Assembly (NCBI GenBank): GCA_028386065.3
Contig: JAKUCV010003641.1
Location: 1-64,000, forward strand
DNA length: 64,000 nt
Direction: 5' to 3'
Source: Turnera subulata
Taxonomy: Eukaryota > Streptophyta > Magnoliopsida > Malpighiales > Passifloraceae
A program made the position numbers and the translations under genes. The number at the start of each line of letters is the position of its first letter. The stretch's first letter is position 1. The notes below the pieces were generated by a model. It searched no databases, had not been told where the DNA came from, and saw nothing but the letters and a program-made list of their open reading frames with translations. This document shows positions 1 through 16,943 of this stretch, piece after piece.

Positions 1-196
1 GGATACCGTAGAGGAGCAGGTTTTCTTCTTGCTCTTACTGATTCGGATTCCGGCTTAGGTGAAAGATCCTAACACTACAAGTAAGTAAAAATTGTTATAC
101 GGTTTACTAGCTTCACATGTGTTCTTGGTTGTTTCCCTTGTCTTCCGCTGCATATATCCACTTCTATATGAATGTCATATAGCTTAGGGAAACTTA

Positions 197-621
197 CAGA
201 GGTTACATCATTAGTGACAACTCGGGTAAGACCTTACCAGACCTCATATTGATCAGTACCGGATCGGAGCTGTGTCTTTGTGGAGGGAGTGCTAATGTAC
301 TGAGAAAAGAAGGTGGAAAGCAAGGGTGGTTTCACTAGTTTGCTGGCAACTTTTTGACAGGCAGCCTGCAGAGTACAAGGAGCATGTATTGCCTTCTGGA
401 GTTACAAAGCGTGTCAGTGTCGAGGCCGGATCGCCAATGGGCTGGAGGGAGTATGTTGGAGGAGAAGGTGTGGTGATTGGGGTGGACACATTTGGGGAAA
501 GTGGATCATATTTGGATATCTTTAAGAAGTTTGGTTTCACAGAAGAGAATGTAGTTAAGGTTGCAAAGTCACTACTTCACTAGTAGCTGTATTTTGAAGA
601 GGTAATTGGCCAATCTTGAAA
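197..621 (+). pseudogene. Transketolase 3'-end fragment (tandem duplicate of the intact gene)
   Basis: This stretch is nearly the same as the end of the last exon of the transketolase gene downstream (about 5529-5955), including the stop codon and the first bases of the 3' UTR. It keeps only the C-terminal domain; none of the cofactor-binding part is present. One G is missing near position 310 compared with the intact copy (GAAGGTGG here, GAAGGGTGG there), which shifts the frame, so only the last 86 codons or so remain open (326-583). No start codon or upstream exon is visible in the 196 bases before it. It is best read as a truncated tandem duplicate with no function; more of it may lie left of the window. 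Confidence 0.85.
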
Positions 622-2248
622 AATCTATCTGTTCCTGTCTGATTATGCTCATTTCTTTCTTGGCTCAACACTCGATCTCTGTTCCTGTTGGGGTTTCTTA
701 TTTTGTTACACCTCCCCGGCCCTGGTTGTATGCCTTTGTTATCTTTGGACGTGCAGCATGCTGCTGCAAGCTCTTCTCATGTTTCTTAGCTCCTTAATAA
801 AGCTTCTGCGTCCATGCATGATCCATTGTCCATGTTCATCTCTGCACTGCATAGTACTCCTCCCACAGTAGTGTAGCAGCATGGTTTTCCTGTGAGTTTG
901 CAGCCGCAACATTCAACTTCTAAGTGCCATTTGGTTAGGGGGTGGCTGCCAAGTAAGTTTCATGTTCTTGGCCAACCATATTAGCACTGCACCACAGTAA
1001 TGCCAGGTTGTTCCATTGCCATTGAGAATTCTGCTACAGTAGTTCTTTCTATTGCATGAATTGGATTGCAGTTGCACACCAAAACCTCTGTAGTGTATAT
1101 ATCCTCATCAAACACCACCAACACAGTTGCGCCACTTCCACACTTTCCAGCACGTCACAACATGTTACGCACCTGATTTGTTAACAACCTTTCATGGCCC
1201 TCCTCTACTCAATCTTATCGGGCACCACATCACAGTCCACGGCTTAACAAAGAGAAAATTTTAGAAATTGCACAAGGAGACCCCCCACACTGGAGCAAAT
1301 CAGCATTTCTTTTTTTGCTTCTTGTTATTGGGCCAGATCAGAGAAGTCAGTTCTCTTATCATGGGTCATATCATATGTTCCAGAATGTGAACATATTGTT
1401 GATGGCCGAGTAGACTTCTACTACAAAAGGAAAGGCCCAGTTCATTACCAAAACATGCTTCCTTGGGTTTTTCTCTCTTGAAGCTCCTAAAAAAAATCTA
1501 CAATTAATGAGTATTATACTACAAATCTTTTTACTGATTGAAATAAATCTTTTATTTTAAAGAGTAATTTGTATAGTTAATTCAAAAAATAAAAATAAAA
1601 AAGTTATTTTAATCACTAAAAAGACTTTTTGTTATGATAATTATTAATTGTAAAAAGACTTATCATGTGTCTTTAAGACACAAGATAGAAAAAATTTAAA
1701 TTTATTTTTAAAAAATAGGTTATAGGAAAATTTATTCACAAAATTAAACAAAAAAGAATATTCAGAAAAAAAAGGTATTTTTGGACACATATCCATCGAC
1801 TTTTTATGGCGCCATATTCTAAACAGAAGGAAAACATTATGCTACCTTAATCTTTAAAATTTGCATTTAGGGAAATTAATTAGAAACAGTGAGGTAAATC
1901 ATATGATGTGAAATGCAGTTTTCTTCTTCTAACGTGAGCATTCTTTTAATAAGTTATCTTTCAATTGCACGACCCATCAGCTTCTGCCAGGAATCAAATG
2001 AACTCGCTACCCACTTTTCCTGTATGTCTGCCACTTGTTACCATGGAAGACTGGAACCTTCATTCATTGAATCACCCCTGTTGCTGCTTATTCATGCCAA
2101 TCCAAATGTCAAACTCCTTAAACCTCCACGAAAACAAATCACTGTCTTTTTACTTTGACATTAACCTGCACAATATACCCAACTTCCAGGGCATGATCAT
2201 CACATTTCACCCTCCTTTCCTCTGCCAGAACTCACCATTCTCCTCCAT
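622..2248. other. Intergenic and upstream region of transketolase
   Basis: No gene is supported here. Positions 1490-1800 are very AT-rich with long A and T runs and look like transposon or matrix-type debris. The last few hundred bases should hold the transketolase promoter and 5' leader, but I see no clear TATA box. Short open frames at 1913-2363 overlap the leader and look like chance. Confidence 0.5.
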
Positions 2249-5200
2249 ATGGCCATCTCTTCACTTCTCTTCACACCTCACCTTCCTCTCTTTACCACTA
2301 AACCTTTCCTTTATCATAAAACCAGAAGCAACAGAACTTCAATATCTGTTCAAAGTGAACTGAGAAGTGCAAATCCATCCCACACCAGTACCAGCCATGT
2401 TTCTAGACCTGATCACAAGCTCTCCTGGAGAGATGAACTCCAACAAGTATTCCACCAACCAGACAAAGACTCGACAACAGGTGGCATTGACCTTGAAGAT
2501 ATTGATGAAGAGTCGTTTCAGAGATTGATTGACAAGAGATGTGTGGACAATGTGAGGATGCTTATAGTAGATGCTGTCCAGAATGCAAAAGCTGGTCACC
2601 CGGGCATGGCACTGGGGTTGGCTGAAGTAGGGTATTGTCTATATAGGCATGTTTTGAGGTATAACCCAAGAAACCCGACCTGGTTTAACAGGGATAGGTT
2701 TGTTTTGAGTGCTGGTCATGGATGCTTGCTTCAGTATGTCTGCCTTCACCTCGCTGGGTTTGATTCTGTTCAGGTACTGTATGGTAGCTAAAGTTCCTTG
2801 CAAAATTTAAGTATATGGGTTCTTGCTTTTAGTTTATTCTAGAATTCATGGAGTGATTATAACAGGCAATGCATATTTTGCTTCTGCTAGCTACTCTGTC
2901 AACCAATAATACATATACTTCACTGCAGCTGACAACTAAAGTATTCAACTATATTTACCCTGCTCTATCTGAGTAGGACAACTCTGTAGTCTTAGTTTGA
3001 GGAATGGACGTTTATATCTTCTAGCTACAACAAACATGTTTTTGTGGCTACCTAGTATATGATTCCATGATGCACTCTCCTCTGGCATTGCAAACTGAAT
3101 CCGGGCTCAATTTTATTGCCAGATTGGGGCACTAAAGAAGAAATGATTGTAATTCGGGATGAGTCATGAATGCTGCAGTTGGAATCTATTAACTGAAACA
3201 TAATGGTTTTTCTAAACATGTGCGTTATTCTGCCACTACTAGCAAGCAAGCATCATTTCCGATGGGAATTTGATTATGCATAGTTTACAGGCATAAATAG
3301 TTTCGTCGCCAATGCGCAGTGAATTACTTCTTAGTTCCTACTGTGTATGTTGCTTTTCCCTCTTCTTTTTCAACTGAATCAATACTAAGTTTTGTTTTGT
3401 TTCTTTTCTCGTGTAGTTAGAAGATTTAAGGCGCCTGTGCAAGCTTGGAAGTCGAACTCCAGGTCATCCTGAGAACACAGTGACAGATGGAATTGAAGTG
3501 ACAACTGGTAAGAATCTCTGGTCTGTGTCATTCAATTAAAGAGGAGAAGTTTGTAACATTAACTTTGAAAGTTAGAAACTTTCTTGGAAGATGTGTTCAG
3601 AGTTATTTTACTCTTGGTTTTAATCACAGGACCGCTTGGACAAGGTGTTCCTAATGCAGTAGGTCTCGCCTTGGCAGAAGCTCACTTGGCTGCAAGATTC
3701 AACAAGCCTGATTGTACTATTGTTGACCATCGGACGTTAGTACTCTAATTGGTAAATATTTTAAAAAAATTATGCCAGCCTCACCTTCTAATCTTGTTGA
3801 TTTTGCTGCTGCAGATATTGCATCATGGGAGATGGTTGTGCAATGGAGGGAATCTCACATGAAGCTGCATCTTTAGCTGCTCATTGGAAGCTTCACAAGC
3901 TTACACTTATATATGATGACAATCATAACACCATTGATGGTCCAACTACCCTTGCATTTTCTGAAGACATATCTACACGATTCAAGGCTCTTGGTTGGAA
4001 CACAATCACTGTCGATAACACTCAGGGTGACATAAGTTCATTCAAGGATGCTATTTCAGCTGCTATTAATGAGACTGGAAAACCAACTTTCATCAGGGTC
4101 TGTGCCTTTATTTGATGTCATGGATTATTTTTTCTGCTTGAACAACTGTGTAGAGAATTTCTGTTCCTTTATCTTTACATCTGATAAGTTTCTCGGGACG
4201 ACTTTAACCTACTTCTATTCAGCAATGAATGGGATTGGAATATTGAATTGAATTGATCAGCAGTGGCTTGTATTAGTGGATTTCTGTGTTATTTAATATT
4301 GGGACTTGTAATTTTCTCCTGAACTCTTGCAGGTGAAGACCTTGATAGGGAGGTTGTCTGAAAAGGAAGGGACATCAAAGGCTCACCATGGCACCTTTGA
4401 TGAAGCTGATGTGAGGAAAATGAGAGAAAAAGTGAAATGGAATAATCGTGAGCCATTCAATGTCATTCCAATGGTGTATAGGTAGGCTATTCAAAAGAGA
4501 ACCATCTTAGCAAGTTGTTCTTACAACTATCTGAATGAGTCTCTTGAGTAAGCAAATTAGAGAATAATAATAATAATTCAATATCCTGCAGGGAAATGCA
4601 AATTCAAGCAAACCACGGAGAAACACTGGAGCGAGAATGGCATTCTAAGCTGGACTATTTCAGAAACAAGTATCCTAAAGAGGCTGCAGAATTTGAAGTT
4701 CTTCTCAATGGTGGTCTACCTACTGACTGGGAAAGCTGCTTGCCGGTAAGTCTCTTAACTGTACAAATCTTCCAACTTGATTTACAGTTCAAGTTTCAGG
4801 ATTTAAAAAAAAAACTTGAAGATTGGTTTTAACCTTGGATTAATTCATTGAAATGAATAATTAGGATGAGTTTCTATCTTGGAAATCTTGATAAACATTT
4901 GCAAGATAACAGCAGAGTCACTAGTTATACTTTTTCTTTGAGCAGAAGTGGTCTGCTTCAGACCCAGTGGATGCCACCCGGGGATACTCAGAAAAGTGTG
5001 TGAACCAGCTTGTGAAGGCGCTTCCAGGACTGATTGGTGGTAGTGCTGATCTTGCTTCCTCCAACAAAGTATATCTCCATGGCTACCAAGACTTCAGCCA
5101 ACCTGAATCCCCATGGGGTCGAAACATTCGCTATGGAGTCCGTGAGCATGCAATGGCAGGAATTTCAAATGGAATTGCATTGCATAAAAGTGGCCTTATC

Positions 5201-5917
5201 CCATTTGCAGCTACTTTTCTTATATTCTCAGATTATATGAAGAACTCAATGCGACTTTCTGCCTTGAGCCATGCAGGAGTGCTATACATTCTGACTCATG
5301 ATTCTATCGGTCTCGGTGAGGATGGCCCGACCCACCAGCCGGTAGAACAACTTGCTGGACTTAGAGCAGTGCCTCGGCTGCTAGTTTTTAGACCAGCAGA
5401 CGGAAATGAAACTGCAGGAGCATACAGAGTAGCTATCAAGAGCAGAGATGTGCCTAGTGTCATTTCATTGTCAAGACAGAAAGTGGCAGCCAATGTGGAA
5501 GGTACATTGGCCACTGAAGTGGAGCAAGGAGGTTACATTGTTAGTGACAACTCGGGTAAAAGCTTGCCAGAGCTCATATTGATCGGTACCGGATCAGAGC
5601 TGTGTCTTTGTGAAGGGAGTGCTAATGTATTGAGGAAAGAAGGGTGGAAAGTAAGGGTGGTTTCACTAGTTTGCTGGCAACTTTTTGATAGGCAGCCTGC
5701 AGAGTACAAGGAGCATGTATTGCCTTCTGGAGTTACAAAGCGTGTTAGTGTCGAGGCCGGCTCGCCAATGGGTTGGAGGGAGTATGTTGGAGGAGAAGGT
5801 GTGGTGATTGGGGTGGACACATTTGGTGCAAGTGGAGCATATTTGGATACGTTTAAGAAGTTTGGTTTCACAGAAGAGAATGTAGTTAAAGTTGCAAAGT
5901 CATTGCTTCACCAGTAG
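2249..5917 (+). CDS. Transketolase, plastid-type but divergent (7 exons, 759 aa)
   Basis: Transketolase moves two-carbon units between sugar phosphates in the Calvin and pentose phosphate pathways, using thiamine diphosphate. Exons by eye: 2249-2773, 3417-3507, 3630-3735, 3815-4097, 4333-4481, 4592-4745, 4946-5917; all introns are GT-AG and the sum is 760 codons. The first 70 residues or so are Ser/Thr/basic-rich, fitting a chloroplast transit peptide. Family motifs follow in order: [15 protein letters not shown], the GDG cofactor motif (MGDGCAMEG), [10 protein letters not shown], then [13 protein letters not shown] and [16 protein letters not shown] of the pyrimidine-binding domain. Length fits the family (about 740). 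The protein departs from the common plastid enzyme as I know it at several places (DHRTYCIMG where DHYTY is usual, and a distinct 340-430 region), so it may be a second paralogue. A polyadenylation signal AATAAA lies at 5984-5989. The ATG at 2249 is the first one that gives a transit-type N terminus. Confidence 0.93.
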
Positions 5918-6728
5918 CAGTATTTTGAAGAAGAAATTGGCCAATCTCAAAACCTCTATGTATATAGTTTCATGTACCTCAAGAATAAACCACAAAACTT
6001 CTCATGATTCTGTCTGAAAGAGAAAGAAGTTGTTAGAAGCCTATACTGTTGGGTTTGCTGTGCAGGAAGAAATTGGATAGTTCGATATAATCTGATTTCC
6101 TGCCAATTGGGATAGCACTGCAATTGGATTGGTTACTTGAATGTATACAATACCTCTGAAATAATTATGCTTTAACGTAGAAATGCTGCACTAAACCATT
6201 GTTTTTACTGTAATATGTCAACTGGACTCTTTTTCTGGTGAGTCAGTAATAACACCAACTAATCATCAAAATAATTGGCTAAGTTTAGACATGAAAAGAA
6301 ACTGAAAACTGTTCTTTTGGTATGTACTAGAACGCTATAAACTAGTTAATCCTACACTATATATAGTCTCTGATGCTGCCATGGGATAAAATGCAAAAAC
6401 ATACTACATGACAAGGACAAAAATCTACCTTTTAACTAGGCAAAATCCTACACCACTGGCTTATTTTAGGCTACTATTCATAACCTTCAGGTTTACCTGA
6501 AATCCTTCAAAAGCGTAATTGTCTGCCATTTTTTGCTCCAAGCCATCTAAACTACGAGTGGCAAAGAAACAAAAACTATCTCCTCTTTTTAGTTGCTCAT
6601 CTCTTCTTTAAATTGGAGGGTTCATCCTATGATGCTTCACTACTAAAACATTTCACAGATATTACCATATTCCACTTCAGAAACCAATTAAATTAAAAAA
6701 AAAAACCCTTCTGCAATAAAGACGAAGA
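5918..6728. other. Intergenic, 3' UTR of transketolase and upstream of peptide gene
   Basis: It holds the transketolase 3' UTR (poly(A) signal 5984-5989) and then ordinary AT-rich sequence. A TATATATAG run near 6358 is a possible core promoter of the small peptide gene, but it is far from the ATG. I see no other gene. Confidence 0.4.
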
Positions 6729-6923
6729 ATGACTACCATGAAGAAAACCATTGCCATCTTCCTCATCTTCTCCTTGATTATCATGGCATTCGCACTCATT
6801 GTTGAAGCAGAAGACCTGGCACAATGTGAAAAGGCTTGCATGCCAAGTTGTTTGAGTGCTCCTGGGGGCAGTACGCCTGCCTGTCAAGTTGCATGCAATT
6901 CCTTTTGCAAAACACGTCAATGA
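6729..6923 (+). CDS. Small secreted six-cysteine peptide (64 aa, single exon)
   Basis: I do not recognise the exact family. Residues 1-6 are polar and basic, 7-25 are a strong hydrophobic signal sequence, and cleavage near residues 27-29 would leave a peptide of about 36 residues. The mature part has six cysteines at 33, 37, 41, 52, 56 and 60, spaced C-x3-C-x3-C-x10-C-x3-C-x3-C, a mirror-like pattern suggesting two helices tied by three disulfides. Plant thionin-like and alpha-hairpinin defence or seed peptides use related C-x3-C spacing, so an antimicrobial or signalling role is possible but is only inference. The ATG at 6729 is followed three codons later by a second ATG that would serve equally well. 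The frame is uninterrupted and ends TGA; the gene stands alone between its large neighbours. Confidence 0.72.
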   Translation: MTTMKKTIAIFLIFSLIIMAFALIVEAEDLAQCEKACMPSCLSAPGGSTPACQVACNSFCKTRQ

Positions 6924-8299
6924 GACCCAAAAAAAAAACATCTTCCTCCATTGTCCTGTCTCTGAATAGACAGCGATCATATTAACATTAATAAGTCTCT
7001 TCGGGTTGGTTCTTCATTCAACCAAACAAATAACACCATGGTTTTGCAGTATTATGTTTCATGGGATGCAATGTACTATATATATAGTGTCTTATGCACA
7101 TATGGCCTACCCAGCCATTGGCTAGTAACTTAATTGTGCTTTTTTGTTGTACAATTTTTTTTTTGCAGCCCTGTATATGTTATTGCCAGATTGTCTAAGT
7201 TTCCTTGTTTTTATTCCCTCATGAAGAGGAGTATCAGAATATTCTAAGAAATCTATTCATGCCTTATCTATATATATTGATTGTTGCCTCTTGAAAAAGA
7301 AGAAGAAAAAGAATAGTTATATGACATGTATGAAAGATCATTTTCCCCTGATAGAATCAAAGAGATTTGCTTTTGTGCCTTGACAAATCTACAGACTGAG
7401 TAAATGTAGAGAGATTGCAGACATGACTCTGCCCAAGCATGCAAGAATTTCTGCAAGTTGGCATCTAAAAGGTCAATCAAATGTTCTTAACTTAAAAGGG
7501 CTAATTAAACAATTTCTTTAAGGGTGCTGTTAAGCATGTACCTGTTGCTCAAGCCATTGTGGTAGAATAATTTAGGCTGTTAAGCATGTTTTAGTCCAAT
7601 CATGAATAGTTTTGGTCCTAATGAGAACATTCCTAATCAAGAAGAGTAACATGGAAAGAAAAGAAAGATATAATATAAGTTCACATTTATACACTGATTG
7701 ATTCATTCACCAAAAATAAAATTAAATCACGATCGAGTAGACATATTTTATTATCTTAAAAAACAACTCGTTTGTAATGTGTGCATATCAAGTTATGAAC
7801 AACTCTTCTTCAAAGAAAAATAATTATATATAATGAGAACTATTCAACAACATTATTTAGAAATGAAAAGTCAATATTCTAAAAGAAATGAAACGGCAAT
7901 TGATGTTCAACATATTAAGAAATTATTACCATAAAGAGACTTCGAAGGGTACTATTTTTGTATTTTCCACAACAGGGTTATTTTGTTTTTAAACTACAAA
8001 TGGGAAAAAAAAAAAAAGAAGAAGAAGAAGAAATCAATCTTAACAATTTTTTGAACGACAACTGGCAATGGGACCCACTTAACTTCCTATCATATTCGTG
8101 ATCTTGATCACTTGATAACTTTTGAACGGTACTCCCTATCTACACCTTAGATGTCCCTTTCCTTTTCTCTCCTTTTTTTTTATTTAATTTTTTTAATTTT
8201 TTATTGTCACCGCTTGTTGCTAAATTGCGCCAGAGGGGAGAGAAAACCGCCCATGGTTTCGCGCTCTAAAATATTTCCCCTAACCGAAATCGTACGGCC
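6924..8299. other. Intergenic region before the REF6-like gene
   Basis: AT-rich sequence without a supportable gene. It contains a (GAA)n run at about 8015-8030 and pyrimidine-rich tracts at 8155-8200. Short open frames here have no coding character. Confidence 0.45.
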
Positions 8300-8307
8300 T
8301 ATAAAAA
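8300..8307 (+). promoter_or_regulatory. TATA box of the REF6-like gene
   Basis: TATAAAAA in the context GGCCTATAAAAACAG, about 480 bases before the ATG at 8786. This leaves a leader with a CT-rich stretch (8425-8465), common in plant 5' UTRs. Position and sequence are canonical, but no transcript data support it. Confidence 0.5.
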
Positions 8308-8785
8308 CAGTCATCTGACACATGCGCGTTGTCTCCGTGGCGCATCTTAACAAACCCACATACAAAAACTCTACCTTGCGCCGGAATAGTAAATGTCACT
8401 CAAAAACGTACACACAAACCCACACCTCCTCCCTTCTCTTTCTCTCTCTTTCGCTCTCTCTGGGTTTGTGCTCCATGAAGAGACACAAAAGCAAAGTTCA
8501 AACCTTTCAGTTCTAACAGGTGCTATTGTTTATAAATTCTGTTGTTGTCTTTCGCAGTTTTTTGTTTTAAGGTTGTTTCAATTGGAATGAAACAGAGGAA
8601 CCCTTGTCATAATTTTTCCAAAGATGGAATCTTTATGTTAGGGTTTTGGTGAAGAACCCAGCTTTGGTGGCATTCTGTGATAGAGAAAAGCAATGCCTTG
8701 TAATTAAGCATCAAATGTTGTTGTGCCTTTGATTCTTTTGTTGTGTTGGAATAGTTTCTATTGATGTTAAGCTCAATTTCTGGAT

Positions 8786-15493
<6,708 letters not shown>

Positions 15494-16084
15494 GAATTTG
15501 TTGTGTATCAAGCTGTTATTTTGAGGCAAAACTGGCCTAAAAAGTCATGTGTAAACTCAACTGTGAATTTCCTGGTTAGGATTAGGTTAGTGTTAAGACC
15601 AGTGATCTCTTGTAGGGGGGAAGCATTCTTCAATTATCTGAATGCAATGGTTTTGGACCTGCCTGGACTACCATGTGAATTTTTTTTTGGAAAACAAGGG
15701 GTGACCACTGACCACAATAACCATAGCCATTTCAAGAGGTTTTCTTTAGAAATGTCCAAACTTGTTGGATTCACAAATCAACATTCGGGCCAGTGTAGCA
15801 ATTGGTCCCATGGCTCCCAAAATTTGACGTGTGTCACAAATTGTTAATCACTCTCAAAGTTGGTATAAATCAAAAGACTTACAGTAATGCTTGAGGTATT
15901 AAGAAATTTTTAGTAATTTTTCTTGTTAACCTATAGAAAAATTATTAGATACATCAATTATATATTTAGATTGATACACCAAATGAATTAGAAAGGCCAG
16001 TGTTTCTTTTTTTCTTTTAGTATTAGCTAGTGTTTTTTTTTTTTTTAAAAGAAAATTCTATCCGGGTCACATGATTTGGGCTCC
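15494..16084. other. Intergenic, REF6-like 3' UTR
   Basis: The 3' UTR of the demethylase gene, then AT-rich spacer. An open frame at 15503-15847 begins right after the stop codon, lacks any motif and looks like open UTR sequence. Confidence 0.45.
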
Positions 16085-16200
16085 CACGTGGACAAAAGAG
16101 AGTACTAATGGGAGCAAACCTACGGGCTACAAACAAAAGACCCATTAAAGTTCACAGGCCCATTAATAATCCATGAGGCCCAGTACACAGATCCAAATAC
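16085..16200 (+). promoter_or_regulatory. Proximal promoter of SEC24: G-box and site II elements
   Basis: A palindromic CACGTG G-box lies at 16085-16090. It is followed by two GGCCCA (site II, TGGGCC on the other strand) motifs in the contexts CAGGCCCATT (about 16157) and GAGGCCCAGT (about 16178). Site II motifs are typical of plant housekeeping and growth-linked promoters. They sit about 100-200 bases before the inferred leader exon, whose donor is at 16637. Function is inferred from motif and position only. Confidence 0.45.
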
Positions 16201-16637
16201 CGAAAAAAAAAAGAACTCTTTGAGTCCAAGTTCTTCACAAACACAAACAAGAGAGAAAAAAGAAAAAGAAGCAAACAATTATAAAAGACAAGAAGAAAGT
16301 GGGTCGGATCGGATCTAACGACGACGACAATTCAAAATCTTGGTGAAGAAGAAGAAGAAGAAGCGAAAAGCAAACTGCTTAGTCCATTTTTTGTAATTTT
16401 CTCTTAACTGTTCACTGGGGAGAGAATACAGTTCAAGTGTATCGTCGTCGATCGTCTGTGTGTGTGGTGTCGTCTCCGCCCTCCGGTGTTGTTGTTCTCT
16501 CCCATTTCCCATATCCCTCCATTTCCTTTCTCTCTGTTTCGATCCAATCCGATCAAATTCCTAGGGTTTCCGGATCGAAATAGACGCACTAGCTAAACTA
16601 ACCTAGAAGCTACGAAATAGCATCCACCTCGAATCAG

Positions 16638-16866
16638 GTAATCTCCTAAACCTAAGATGCTAAATTACGCGTTTCCTGCTCCTGATTGCCTCCTAATCTT
16701 GTGGTTTTTGAGATCTCTGGTACCGTTAAACTTTGCTTTTGTCGCCCCTTTAGGGTGAGCTGGGCTCGAATTTGTAACTTATTTAGTGCTTCGAGGGAAT
16801 TTCCTGTGTGTGTTAGTGTGCTAATGGTATCGGTCAACTGATAATCTCGAATTTATGACTTGGCAG
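16638..16866 (+). other. Intron in the 5' UTR of SEC24
   Basis: The leader exon ends CAG at 16637 and is followed by GTAATCTCC. The matching acceptor TTGGCAG ends at 16866, 77 bases before the ATG. Leader introns of this kind are common in plant housekeeping genes and often raise expression. The duplicated SEC24 copy at 58 kb starts well downstream of this point, so it cannot be used as a check. Confidence 0.55.
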
Positions 16867-16943
16867 GTTTAGTGTAATGGAATTGTATCTGTAACCAATA
16901 GAACCTACTGGAAACGAGACTTTATTTTTGCTGAAGAAACCCA

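Noticed and set aside
15503..15847. 114-codon frame after the REF6-like stop
   Set aside because: Starts within ten bases of the stop codon in the 3' UTR, no motifs and no splice logic.
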